In this document: in pieces, positions 23,381-35,299 of the stretch
Numbering within the stretch: the stretch's first letter is position 1
How the letters are laid out: every line of letters begins with the position of its first letter
From: Symsagittifera roscoffensis
Taxonomy: Eukaryota > Xenacoelomorpha > Acoela > Convolutidae
Assembly: GCF_963678635.1 (NCBI RefSeq)
Contig: NC_087071.1
Coordinates: 27,887,378-27,951,377, forward strand
Direction of reading: 5' to 3'
Length of the DNA stretch: 64,000 bases
Position numbers and translations under genes: made by a program
The notes under the pieces: generated by a model
The model's database searches: none
The model's input: only the letters and a program-made list of their open reading frames with translations
Told to the model about the DNA's origin: nothing

Positions 23381-25681
23381 GTCGCTACTCTTTTCCAGTT
23401 TCCTTGTGTGAGATTCTTAGCTAAAATTATGTAGACCTTTCATGTCCAAACTCACAATAAAACTGCCAATGTGAAAAAAACAAAGAACTTTTTTGCTCTT
23501 TTCGGATAACCAATAATTGTAAAATCACAGTGCGGGGAAACTTGAAAAGAATGGGACACTATATATCAAGAAATGCCTTTGTCCGAAGGCATCAGACGAT
23601 GTCTCTTCCTCATCAACATTCCGAACCAGCTGGGCATTTTGGGCTTCGTGGTGTTTTCCAACTTCAATTATGGGTGGGAAGCGGTGCAATCCGGAGAGAA
23701 GCTGAAGATGGCCCTACTCATAGGTTGCGAGTTTTTAAAGGTTTCTAGTCGACAAAATTTAACTGAAATAAGTTTTTGACTCTCTTCCGTTACATCATCT
23801 CCCGGCTTTTTTTCCTTTTCACCCCACCTCAAATAAGCATCAATATTATGGTTAATTTGGGGTTTTACGAGGTTAGTTAAGGAGGCCAAATTTGTTTGTC
23901 ATAGCCTTATTAGCCCGCAAGCCAATTTTGGTAACAATCAGACAATGTTAATAACAAAAATTTGTAAAAATTTGAAGGTGGAGAAAGGAAACAGAGCCCA
24001 TCTCCCCAGTAATACATAATTCTTAACATTAAAAAATCAACGATTGCAATGGTACGTTAAAGGACAAAGAAAGCGCAATTTTGACTTTTTACGCTTTAAA
24101 GTTTCCAATTGTAAGGGTCAATTTGGACATTATTCAATTGGACTTCCAATAGAATTTATACATCAACCTCGAGCGAATAGTCTCAACTACCCTCCAAGAA
24201 AGTCTCAGTTTTTGAACTCAAATTATTGCCAGTTGTATGTAATAAATTTTAATGGAAGTGATCACTATTTGAGTAATCGGAGTAGATAAAGTTGATTAAG
24301 CGATGTGAAACATTTTGAACGAGAAAATTGAATTATTCAGTCTGACAACTTTCCTAAACTCAACTGTGTCCTATTTTTTCTCGCATTAAAAAACGTACTA
24401 CAGATGGTGAAAAAAGGCATTTTTAGACCCGCAGTACACTAATGAGTAATTTAGAAAAACGAGACTTTCAATGGCAGTAGTTCAGATCATTTGCAATCGA
24501 TCGATGTAAAAACTTCGTTATGATTTTACGTAAATATAATTCAAAAGTATCCTTAAAATTAGGCATTTTAAAGAGTAAAAAAAGCAAGATTTTTCGAAAC
24601 TAAAACTTGGAAAAAACAACGAATAAAAAATCAATTGGCCAACAAAATTTTGAAACAACGAACGTGTAAATTACAAACAAAGGTTTTTTGCTAAAGCGGG
24701 AAACTAACGTGTTCAAAGAAAAGGCTCTGTTCCAGTTCCTTCGTTAAATTGTTATGAAATTCAATTTACGAAAACTTTTTATTTTGATTTTCGATTTCCT
24801 TGACTGCAAACACCAGCTAATTTAGGGGGGGGGGGGGGGGCGTACAGACCCTAAAAACCTTCTAAAGGTGCCTTTGGCTCCAATGTAAACTAATTTTACT
24901 AATGTGGCTCTGATTTCATTTCAGTCGAAAAGATCCTATCTAAGAGATCCGCATAAAGCGTAAACTGACACAAAGGCTAAGTTCCCCCCTTTCAAAATAA
25001 CGAGTTTTATGATAGTTATACGTGTTATTACGGCTAAATGCGTGATATTACGCTGTAAAGTATGAAGAACAAATCTGTTCACAGTTGTCGATTTATTCAC
25101 CACGCCAAATTTCATTGCATTATGACAACGTTAAAGAAGCTTTTCAAATTTGAATTTGAAAAGGGGGGACTGGAAAAGAGCCGACACAAAATATATCAAT
25201 TGAAGTAGCTTGCCCAGGGTCTGGTTTCCAAATTTTCAGCTGACCAACCTCAAAAGTTTTCCAAAAAGTGCCTAAAAACTACTTTTTGGCCTTTTTTGCC
25301 TGCAGCGCAACTTTTATTTAAAATAGGATCCTTGTAGTAATTTCCGAGAGCTCAAAAATCACATTAAAAAGGTCGACAAAATTTTCAAACTTTTTCCGAA
25401 AAACCGCTCCCCCTCCCTAGAAAAATTTCTGCGCAGGCCACTGATCAATTGGTATTTTTATATTAATTTTTAAATTGATTTTTTTTAGTCAATGATCACT
25501 AAAACTGAATAAGATACGAAGGTCAAAATTATTATGCTATATACCTGATGCAATGAGAATTGTTAAAATTGTTTCTGAATTTGCAAAAATTTTATGCTAG
25601 CAAAAAAATTTTCACTGCTTTTGCTAAAAATCCATTAATCGGATTATATGAAATAATTTCTATCAAATTTTCAGTTTTTAT
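23381..25681 (+). repeat. Tandem segmental duplication, unit 1 (2,301 bp)
   Basis: Starts GTCGCTACTCTTTTCCAG. It is repeated almost entirely at 25682-27971. Differences visible by eye are few substitutions, a 25-bp insertion near 23443-23468 and a longer G run (about 18 G near 24824-24840). The unit contains the exon at 23573-23723, a reversed CAGGGGCGGAT-family MITE split at 24827-24910 and 25205-25440, and a spurious ORF at 24044. Confidence 0.93.
23573..23723 (+). CDS. Candidate first exon of a claudin-type membrane protein, copy 1
   Basis: A GC-rich island with non-random codon use inside AT-rich DNA. It opens with ATG (AAATGCC) and encodes MPLSEGIRRCLFLINIPNQL then GILGFVVFSNFNYGW and EAVQSGEKLKMALLI, giving one hydrophobic segment of about 20 residues. 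It ends at CTCATAG|GTTGCG, phase 1, which fits the next candidate exon at 28307. An alternative donor AAAG|GTTTCT follows about 20 bases later. The peptide is identical in the copy at 25876. The start and the exon order are inferred. The YGW motif could instead mark the third span and second loop of a claudin fold. Confidence 0.5.
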
Positions 25682-27971
25682 GTCGCTACTCTTTTCCAGT
25701 TTCCTTGTGTGAGATTCTTAGCTAAAATTATGTAGACCTTTCAATGTGAAAAAAAAACAAAGAATTTTTTGCTCTTTTTGGATAAAGCCCGCTCAATTAT
25801 TTGCTTGTTTAGCCAAAAATGGTAAAATCACAGTGTGGGGAAACTTGAAAAGAGTGGGACACTATATATCAAGAAATGCCTTTGTCCGAAGGCATCAGAC
25901 GATGTCTCTTCCTCATCAACATTCCGAACCAGCTGGGCATTTTGGGCTTCGTGGTGTTTTCCAACTTCAATTATGGGTGGGAAGCGGTGCAATCCGGAGA
26001 GAAGCTGAAGATGGCCCTACTCATAGGTTGCGAGTTTTTAAAGGTTTCTAATCGACAAAATTTAACTGAAATAAGTTTTTGACTCTCTTCCGTTACATCA
26101 TCTCCCGGCTTTTTTTCCTTTTCACCCACCTCAAATAAGCATCACTATTATGGTTAATTTGGGGTTTTACGAGGTTAGTTAAGGAGGCCAAATTTGTTTG
26201 TCATAGCCTTATTAGCCCGCAAGCCAATTTTGGTAACAATCAGACAATGTTAATAACAAAAATTTGTAAAAATTTGAAGGTGGAGAAAGGAAACAGAGCC
26301 CATCTCCCCAGTAATACATAATTCTTAACATTAAAAAATCAACGATTGCAATGGTACGTTAAAGGACAAAGAAAGCGCAATTTTGACTTTTTACGCTTTA
26401 AAGTTTCCAATTATAAGGGTCAATTTGGACATTATTCAATTGGACTTCCAATAGAATTTATACATCAACCTCGAGCGAATAGTCTCAACTACCCTCCAAG
26501 AAAGTCTCAGTTTTTGAACTCAAATTATTGCCAGTTGTATGTAATAAATTTTAATGGAAGTGATCACTATTTGAGTAATCGGAGTAGATAAAGTTGATTA
26601 AGCGATGTGAAACATTTTGAACGAGAAAATTGAATTATTCAGTCTGACAACTTTCCTAAACTCAACTGTGTCCTATTTTTTCTCGCATTAAAAAACGTAC
26701 TACAGATGGTGAAAAAAGGCATTTTTAGACCCGCAGTACACTAATGAGTAATTTAGAAAAACGAGACTTTCAATGGCAGTAGTTCAGATCATTTGCAATC
26801 GATCGATGTAAAAACTTCGTTATGATTTTACGTAAATATAATTCAAAAGTATCCTTAAAATTAGGCATTTTAAAGAGTAAAAAAAGCAAGATTTTTCGAA
26901 ACTAAAACTTGGAAAAAACAACGAATAAAAAATCAATTGGCCAACAAAATTTTGAAACAACGAACGTCTAAATTACAAACAAAGGCTTTTTGCTAAAGCG
27001 GGAAACTAACGTGTTCAAAGAAAAGGCTCTGTTCCAGTTCCTTCGTTAAATTGTTATGAAATTCAATTTACGAAAACTTTTTATATTGATTTTCGATTTC
27101 CTTGACTGCAAACACCAGCTAATTTAGGGGGGGGCGTACAGACCTAAAAACCTTCTAAAGGTGCCTTTGGCTCTAATGTATACTAATTTTACTAATGTGG
27201 CTCTGATTTTACTTCAATCGAAAAGATCCTATCTAAGAGATCCGCATAAAGCGTAAACTGACACAAAGGCTCAGTTCCCCCTTTTCAAAATAACGAGTTG
27301 TATGTTAGTTATACGTGTTATTACGGCTAAATGCGTGATATTACGCTGTAAAGTATGAAGAACAAATCTGTTCACAGTTGTCGATTTGTTCACCACGCCA
27401 AATTTCATTGCATTATGACAACGTTAAAGAAGCTTTTCAAATTTGAATTTGAAAAGGGGAGACTGGAAAAGAGCCGACACAAAATATACCAATTGAAGTA
27501 GCTTGCCCAGGGTCTGGTTTCCAAACTTTCAGCTGACCAACCTCAAAAGTTTTCCAAAAAGTGCCTAAAAACTACTTTTTGGCCTTTTTTTGCCTGCAGC
27601 GCAACTTTTATTTAAAATAGGATCCTTGTAGTAATTTCCGAGAGCTCAAAAATCACATTAAAAAGGTCGACAAAATTTTCAAACTTTTTCCGAAAAACCG
27701 CTCCCCCTCCCTAGAAAAATTTCTGCGCAGGCCACTGATCAATTGGTATTTTTATATTAATTTTTAAATTTTTTTTTTGTCAATGATCACTAAAACTGAA
27801 TAAGATACGAAGGTCAAAATTATCATGCTATATACCTGATGCGATGAGAATTGTTAAAATTGTTTCTGAATTCGCAAAACTTTATGCTAGCAAAAAAAAT
27901 TTCACTGCTTTAGCTAAAAATCCATTACTCGGATTATATGAAATAATTTCTATCAAATTTACAGTTTTTAT
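25682..27971 (+). repeat. Tandem segmental duplication, unit 2 (2,290 bp)
   Basis: Direct, immediately adjacent copy of 23381-25681. It has about 35 bp near 25789-25822 that unit 1 lacks, and a shorter G run near 27127. High identity across non-coding parts as well shows a recent event. It ends at ACAGTTTTTAT, after which the sequences diverge. Confidence 0.93.
25876..26026 (+). CDS. Candidate first exon of a claudin-type membrane protein, copy 2
   Basis: Same exon as 23573-23723, with an identical translated peptide, in unit 2 of the tandem duplication. It is the nearer copy to the downstream exons and the simpler partner for them. Either copy could splice in phase 1 to 28307, so alternative first exons are possible. 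The larger ORFs drawn through here in another frame are shadows. Confidence 0.5.
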
Positions 27972-28195
27972 CAAATTAGCCATTTGGTTTTTAAAAAAAT
28001 TTAAATCAAAACTTGTTGCAAGTTGTTCTTGATTCCGCAAATACAAGGGAAATCTGCAAAATTGTAAAGAAAAATGTAATGTTGTAAAAGTCAGTGAATT
28101 CTTCAAAACTGTAAAGTATAGTGTAATGAATACATATATGTTTATGGTTTCCGCAATTTTTTCGAAATTCCGCAGTTTTTGTTCTGGATTACGCA

Positions 28196-28274
28196 AACTT
28201 TGACGATATTCATAAAATACGTTGTACTTTGACGATATTCATAAAACTTTGACGATATTCATAAAATACGTTGT
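28196..28274. repeat. Short tandem repeat of about 29 bp
   Basis: ACTTTGACGATATTCATAAA occurs three times, with ATACGTTGT between some units. It lies just before the acceptor of the exon at 28307. Confidence 0.8.
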
Positions 28275-28306
28275 TTGGCTCTATCATACATATGTGCTTG
28301 ATTTAG

Positions 28307-28479
28307 ACCCAGCTTTGGAAGGCTATGCAGTCAACGACACAGACATAAAAGTACCGAAGCCAAATACGAAAGTCGGTTTCTACATGCGCGGCGGAATATG
28401 GTCCGCGTGTTTGCGCCCGGACAGGGGACAATGCGGTGCAGCTAACCAACAGGCTCGCTTCCAGTCACCCCTTTCCCTT
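28307..28479 (+). CDS. Claudin-type protein, extracellular loop exon (W-x2-C-x7-C)
   Basis: The acceptor is TGCTTGATTTAG, and the first two bases complete a codon left by the preceding exon. It encodes PALEGYAVNDTDIKVPKPN then KVGFYMRGGIWSACLRPDRG and QCGAANQQARFQSP. GGIW..C.......C is the arrangement of the first extracellular loop in the PMP22/claudin superfamily (GLW-C-C), where the cysteines form a disulfide. The donor at 28479 (CCCTT|GTTCAA, weak) gives phase 0 and fits the next exon; a later GT at 28499 gives the wrong phase. Confidence 0.55.
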
Positions 28480-28736
28480 GTTCAAAAAATTGAAATTGGT
28501 TAAAAATTGATTTTTTAAGCTTTTTTAGTTTGTAATTTGGTTTAAAATTAGGCATATTAGCGCATATAAGTTAGTTTCAAGAATCAATTTTTTAGATTCA
28601 ATGCATGAAAGTAAATAAATATAAACATGTTTTCATAAAATTAAAAAAAAAACATTTTGATTTTAAATTTGGACAGTTTTGTTTTCTTGTTAGTTTGCAA
28701 GGCAGGAGTGAAGAGGGCGGGGGTTAACTGGAAAAG

Positions 28737-28928
28737 AACTTCGTACAAAAGTGGGTGGAAGATCCTCACGGTATGGACGAATCATGGTCGACTATGTTGG
28801 CAGCGAGATGTCTAGTGGTCATGGGAACTCTCATAGCCCCAGTTGTGCTCTTCTTGATCTTCTTTAACTTCATGGAAATCAGAAAATGCTCCTCGGAACT
28901 TTGTTTCATCTTGTCAATTTTGCAACTG
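28737..28928 (+). CDS. Claudin-type protein, transmembrane exon
   Basis: It encodes WVEDPHGMDESWSTMLAARC then LVVMGTLIAPVVLFLIFF, a clear membrane span, and EIRKCSS after it. The AARCLVVMG stretch resembles the LQAARALMV start of the second span in claudins. The start may be 28737 or 28752, both phase 0 after AAAAG; both acceptors are weak. It ends CAACTG|GTATTC, phase 0, in step with the last exon. The AG lies within a MITE-like end motif (ACTGGAAAAGAA). Confidence 0.55.
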
Positions 28929-29610
28929 GTATTCGTTTAGAAGTGTGGTTTATCTTTCTTTCTCGTACCAACCAGAATCTAATAGAAGTGTAATTTTCCA
29001 GATTAGGGCTCTTACTACTAGCAAAAATTGATTTATGAACCTCAAAAGTGGGGAGGAAAACTTAACTTTATAACTGCCTTTGCTTTTTAGCGTAAATATC
29101 ATGTATAATATTGCATAAGCGATAAGTGAGTTGAGTGCAACACTTCAAGACTGAAAAGTAGAAATTTGAAAAAAAAATTGAGTGGCATTAATATTCACAT
29201 TATTTTTTGTGCATTTCTAAACGAGTATGAATTGCTATAACTGGCCGTGACCTTGACATCTGCGAGTTTAATGACCATCATGTTCACTTCTGGTGAGGTA
29301 AATTTCACAGGCATTTCTCAGCGAAACTTAGAATCATGAACGAGTTCTCAAGTGGTAGCTAAGTACAGGTTTTTTCAACAGTCAGTAACTCGCCAACAAA
29401 TGTTTAATGCTTTCAAAAATGTTTCCCTTTATTTTAAGTCCTTTTTGACAAAAAAAAAATCATTTTCATGATAAAAAAAATAATAAATTGTTTTGAGATC
29501 TATAATAGAAAAATACTTCAAGTTCTTGCATAATTTACAACTTGATTTTAAACCTGAGAGAACTCAAACATTATTAGACGATATGGTCTGTTTTCAGATT
29601 CTTTTTTTAG

Positions 29611-29742
29611 GAGTCGACTATTCCGAGGAGCATCGGATCTGCCACTTGGTTCCTCTGGGCAGCAGTGTCACTTGCACTCATAGTCTGCATTGCAGTCAGT
29701 TTTGCCGTCCGTAATGGACCCAAGTCGGGCAAATATTTTTGA
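29611..29742 (+). CDS. Claudin-type protein, last exon with terminal membrane span
   Basis: After TTCTTTTTTTAG it encodes ESTIPRSIGSATWFLWAAVS then LALIVCIAVSFAVRNGPK and a short basic tail ending KYF and TGA. The 20-residue hydrophobic stretch is a convincing last span. Phase 0 fits 28928. With the exons at 25876, 28307 and 28737 this gives a protein of about 210 residues with three evident spans; a claudin should have four, so one exon may be missing or misplaced. A near-identical orphan copy lies at 49016. Confidence 0.6.
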   Translation, partial: ESTIPRSIGSATWFLWAAVSLALIVCIAVSFAVRNGPKSGKYF

Positions 29743-30448
29743 TTAAGTTGCTATTTTCGGGCTCCTTCTCATTAGATTATGCTCCGATCATACCTTCTTT
29801 AGTCTTTTGTTGCAGTGGGTTATAGAGGGAAATAGAGCTTATTTTGTGCATTTGTTGATCTATTGTTGCAGTTGTTTTTGTACTAATTATCTTAAAGAAA
29901 CATGAACCCAGTCGCAAAATTGCATCCTCGACCGACTCATACAGCTTAACATCATTGTTTTGATCTTTGTTCAATATACCTAAAGCTTAGTTTTTTGAGA
30001 TCTCATACATGAAAACCTATACTCAGAGTTTTTTTCCAACACCCGCTGATTTTCTTCTGCAACTCGATTTACCAAAGTCTATTTAAAATAAATTTTACCA
30101 AAACTAGACTTAAACTAATCGTGTCAGCGTAATCAAGTGAAGAGGTTTTATGAAGTTAACGAGTGGAGAGAGAAATTGTAAAAGATTCAAATATAGTTGT
30201 AAGATAGCGTGAAAAAGTCAGAAGGGGGACTATGGGTGGCAACTATTTTCCCCTCTCAACTCTCACGGTCATTTATTCCATGGGAACTGAGTTCTATTGA
30301 AGTCTGAGTTCTAGGAATACATAATATTTTGATTTAAATCAGGTCTGGAACTGTTTGAGTAGATAGCACGACTCCAAAGGTAGTCTTCAAAATTAGAAAT
30401 AGCTGAGCATTCAAGATATTCAATATTAATAATAAATCCAAAATAATC

Positions 30449-30480
30449 AACCCCCCCCCCCCACACACACACACACACTC
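30449..30480. repeat. C-run and CA microsatellite, duplication copy 1
   Basis: A run of C followed by about nine CA units. The partner in the other duplication copy at 49852-49883 has a different balance of C and CA. Confidence 0.85.
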
Positions 30481-32002
30481 GTGAGTCTGAGCATGCTACA
30501 GTGTTTTTTATCGCCAGAGACGCATCTAAAATGCTCTTAGACTCAACAAGACAAAAAACGATTAAATAAAAAAAATTGCACAAGAAATTTTACCCCAGTC
30601 GAACTTGAATAGTTGTCTTGTAACTTATTGTCAGTATCCTGGTAAAAACTTGTACATTTATATATTAAACAATATTTGCGGGAATCAACTCAATTCGACT
30701 AAGGTGAGTATGACTAATCAGATGAGGTTCCGTAGGGTTGACAAAGGCATCAATTGAGAGTAGTGGTAATAAAATCAACTGACTTTGATGTTTATTTTAT
30801 ATAATTGATTCTGTGGTCAAAAATTACCCAATGCTCCAACTTAAATTTAAATCTGAGAATTAAGAACACCAAATTTAATGATAAATACTTGTAATTATTT
30901 TCTCGCCCTTATCCATAACCTTCAGAAGGGAGCGGTACTATTTACTTGTTTCTGAAAGAAAGAGTTTCTCCTCATTTCTGTTAAAAAACTATGGTACCGT
31001 TCCCAGTCAATTAAATTGTCGTACTGTAACGCTTGTATACATTCAAACTATATATAAATGACAGTATAAGCCCCATATAAAAATTTGAATTAATTTATTT
31101 TTCGTCTCAATTTTGCTCCATCAGTCAGAAATGTTTATTTTATGTAGCAAAACCTGCCAAGTTTTGAAACAGATAAACATAAACAAAGTTTTGAAACATA
31201 GATAAAAAAGATAAGCCATGATTTTTCTAAGAGGCAAGCAAAATAGCATAATTATGAGTAGTTAGAAAATGATCAAAGTTTTGTACTTCTAATCGAAATT
31301 TTGAACAAAACTAATCAATTCTACCAGGTGCGTTACAAACGTTTCAACAACAGAAATTAAATTTTGAAAAAAAGTGTTTCATTTTCACCGCCTGCAAACC
31401 TTGCTGGACCAATGGATATGCTTTAATGTCGATGCTTTTTTTCTGCAAACTGGAAAATGTAAGACTACGCAAAGTAACAAAAGTAATTTATGGTTAAAGG
31501 AGCCTTTGGAATTATTACCAGAGACTGTTATAAGAACGCCCGCATAGAAGACTGCCAAAACATAGGAATAGGTTTTAGTTTTAAACCCTTTGAAAAGACT
31601 GATTGAAATTTCGATTATTTCCATAATCTTTTACTTTTTTGGAAAAAATTTTGAAATCAGAAGTCACCAAAATTTACTTCGAAAATAGTTAGGAAAAAAC
31701 AATGAACCGGCAGCACACCAATAAGCAATTTGACAAAATAAGAAAGAAAAACTTTGCCAATATTTTGACGAAGATTTTGAAAAGAGGGACCTGTTAAAAA
31801 TTTGTGTTAAAAATTTTGACTGGCATAGATATTAAAACACCAATTTACAATCTAGCAGTGCAAATCAGTAGTTTTTCAGTATTGTTTTAGACTTGTAAGA
31901 GACTCTGCAAAAGGCCCTTTTAATTCCACTCAGAGAAAAGTATTGCAGTACTGTAACAGTTGATCTTTTGCAAAATCAAAGACACACTTTTTCTAAAGTT
32001 CG

Positions 32003-32424
32003 ATGAACGTAGTTAGGATTCTTATACAGTCTTGATAGTTTTTTTAAGAAAAGTCTAACAATTTTCAGGAAATTTTTTTAATACAGGCAGGCCGTGATAG
32101 TTTTTTTTCAGAAAGAGTCTCTAAATATATTGCTTCATGGTTTGACGTTTTTAAAAGTTTAATTCATTTCCTTTGCTAAAATCCACTATCGAATAGAGAA
32201 AGTGTACAGATCACGAAAAATGTTATCGATTTCTTCTTTCGAAAATGCAAATTTCCTTTCAGATTTTCCAGCGAAAACAAAATTTACTTATTGATCCAGT
32301 TTTCTCAAATTGGACTACTATTATCAAAAAAATGGCAACAATAAATTGTTATAGATTTTAAAAGAGTTTTATGGCAGTTTAATTATTTCTTTGAAACTCG
32401 AATTCAAAAAATAAGTCAGTTATT
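32003..32424 (+). repeat. Old dispersed repeat family B, copy 3
   Basis: Starts GATGAACGTAGTTAGGATTC. Part of the segmental duplication; its partner is 51263-51720. It is interrupted at its end by the TIR element at 32425. Confidence 0.55.
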
Positions 32425-32908
32425 GTTCCGACTCTTCAAGAAAACGCAACATTTATGCTCAGTTTTTTTTATTCAGTCAATTTTCACCGATCGAATCAAC
32501 AATTTTCACTAAAATTTTCTAACACCCCATTGAAGAGATCGACTTTCTGAGTTCAAATGTAAAAAGATATTTAACCTCCGATTATTTTTTGTAAAGTTCT
32601 GGGGGTTTGAAAATTGCAAAATTTACCATATTCTGGACTGAATTATGCGCGCTTTTAAGGGTTTTGTTCATAATGCTGAGAGAGTAACGCAAGTTATTTA
32701 GGCGTAGCAAATCATCCCGCACAAAGAATTGTTCCAAAATGGGCTTGCTAATTGATCGTATTAGTTTCGTACGACTCAAAATTTTACACTTTGATATTGT
32801 CAAAATGTAAAGTTTTTCAATATTTAATTTTCTCAAAAACTATTTGATATGAATTAAGGGACAGTCGGAACATTCAGAATTTTGCCATAATATACGAGCA
32901 GTCTTGTT
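32425..32908 (+). repeat. TIR element family A, copy 5
   Basis: GTTCCGACTCTTCAAG to GACAGTCGGAACATTC, then ATATACGAGCAGTCTTGTT. It is inserted at the end of a family B repeat within the segmental duplication. The sister copy at 51263-51740 lacks it, so it is mobile or was mobile. Confidence 0.7.
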
Positions 32909-35299
32909 TTTGGTTTACTTTCGTTTTCAATCTAACCATACGTTAACTATATTCGTTATTTCGTGATGCGAATATTTCAAAAAAGCGTAAGCCGTTGTTG
33001 ATTTCTAAAGACGGAAAAGGCAAATCATACAGTTCCAAACAATAATTTCCAAACAATAAGTTATCAGAGTTTATGGAAAGTTTTGGTTAAAAATTTATAA
33101 TTTATTTTTGCAAAATTGGTGTAATTGTAAGTAAAATGAATTTTTGTGCATAAATATTTGTTTGTCAAAAAAAAACTGTTTTTGAATGCTATTCAATTAA
33201 GTCTCTTTTATGGAAATCGTTTAACCAGCAATTTTGGATGTATGAAAGTAAAATTAAGTAGAAAATCAAATTGAAAAGCAACAATTAATTTTGCCTTCAA
33301 ACATACTTTTTATGAGTTTTCTAAGATTCAAAAATTGTTTTTTAGTGTATCAAATCCTGACTGTGCAAAAATCTTGCTTTTGCCCATACAATTAACACTT
33401 TTTAAAAAACTTTATAGTTTATATCTTAAGCATCATTGAAATGTTTTGTCAACAATTGCAAAGTTTTTTTTATGAAACTGTTTGGCAATGCAAGCTAAAT
33501 TCAAGGCGGCTAAGGGTACGAGGACAAAACAAATTGATTAACCAGGGTCTTTGACACTTGTTTTCCATTAAGAAAGTAACAAATTATTTCTAAAACAGGA
33601 AAGTGTAAGAATACATTTGGGTTTATTTCATGAACTTTTCATTTATAAAAATGTAATCGCAGGCTTTTCTGTCATGTTCTAGCTCATGAAAAAAGATGAA
33701 AGTTTTATGAATAGCAATTTTTTTTAATATATGGTAACTGTTTGAGCAAAATTTTTGGCCATCCATTTAATTATTCCCGCATTATAGGAAATGTCTTCTC
33801 TTTGATGTACTCTCTCTGATGTTAATGAGCTGAAGCCTTGATTATATAACTTTTACCGATCAATGATCAGTAAATGATCCATGATCAGTGATCAGCAATA
33901 CTGCTAAACTAATTCACGTGTAACTGTAAGAAAATAGAAGACTAAGAGCGTTTTAGGATTGAATTACGTTCCATTTCTGTTTTGGAAATTTTTGCTGAGA
34001 TAATAATACAGCAAATAAACGATCTAAAATTTCCGTTCACAACCAGAGGCCAAGAGAACCAATTTGATGATGTCGTTATGGTTTTTTGGGGACTCGAAAA
34101 GGGATGGTTTTCCGGTGACGGCTAGCGCGTCGCGTAAAGTAGTCAGTTGAACTTATAACCGATATTTGTACGAGAGGTTCGCAGCAGCGACTACCCATCG
34201 GAGTTCCAAGAATATTATATTGCAACTTCAAAAACGCAAGGAAACAGGTGAATGGATAGTACTCAAGGAACATATACAAAAGGAAGGATCATTTTTTAAA
34301 GTTGAGGTGAGATTAAAAAAAAACATGGAAACAGTGGAAAAAAACTTTTTGGGATGACAATCAAAGGAATGATCAAAAATAGGTTAACAAACGTTTTTGC
34401 AACTACATGGATTGTCAGGAGAATTGAAATAATCTATTTTTTTTGCGGAAAAATTTCATAATTTTTTTATTGTGAGCCATTTTTCTATTGAATCTTCGAG
34501 ACAACTTTTGAGATGAAATATTTAGAGATAGATAATTCGAATTCAACATTGAAAAAACAACCACAGTTCAACCGTGAATTCAAATGCAAGTTTGAATATC
34601 CACCAATCGCACTTTGTCAAAAAAAGTTTTGCTCCATAATCAACACAATAATAATAGCGAATTTTATTTTGCAGCCTAAACGCTTTTCCCAATACAAATC
34701 AGTAGCAGCGGAAAAAGTTAAGAAGCTGCAATCTCGATGAGGGAACTTAAAAGCCGCCGCTCTTATGTTTCCCTTGTAGAAGAATGAATCGTGCCGCTTC
34801 TGATATAACAATCAAGCAGTTAATGACTCCTTTTTTTGAGTCTAAAGAGTCCAAAAAGAGCTAAAAAATGGCTTGATACCCAAAATTTGTCCAAAAAATT
34901 TTGTAGTTGACTTTGACTTTTAAAAAAACAAATATGTCTTTTCCGAATTAAAATTTTTCAGATATTAATCGATCATTGTGCTAAATTCCTGCGAAATTCT
35001 ATTAAATCTTGGAGACAACTGAGTTGAAATGTTTAGAGATAATTCGAATTCAATTCAAGTTACCTTTAATTTTTTTTATCTTAAGTAAACACGTGTTGAG
35101 CTGGTTCTATAGTGGTGACAAAGAAAACAGCATCAGTCAGGAAAAGGACAAGTGATTTTCAAGTTACAAAATAGAAACTGGCAAAAAAAATTGTCGAGCA
35201 TATCATTCAATCAGCTAAAAAAAACTCGAATAAAACGTTAAAACACGTTAAAATCACGTCACAAGATGTTATAACACATTGAGGAGATGGTTTTTTAGA

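Larger units (their letters stand above)
29303..34260 (+). repeat. Segmental duplication, copy 1 (about 5 kb)
   Basis: Collinear and same orientation as 48717-53820. Matching landmarks: TTTCACA(G)(G/A)CATTTCT start, the membrane-protein last exon, the ACACACAC tract, AAGGGAGCGGTACTATTTAC, the ATGAACGT family B repeat, and TTTTTCCGGTGA near the end. It contains the TIR element at 32425-32908, which copy 2 lacks, and lacks the 740-bp element of copy 2. Apart from the last exon I see no gene in it. Confidence 0.9.

Noticed and set aside
24044-24289. 81-codon ORF, repeated at 26346-26591
   Set aside because: It is kept in both units only because the whole duplication is recent; composition equals its AT-rich surroundings and no motif is seen.
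30311-30583. Minus-strand ORF through the CA microsatellite
   Set aside because: It contains the translated microsatellite (VCVCVWGGG) and is not conserved in the sister copy.
34166-34357. 63-codon ORF with a GTGAGA donor-like end
   Set aside because: It starts at a non-ATG codon, its sister duplication is not open, and no family is recognised.
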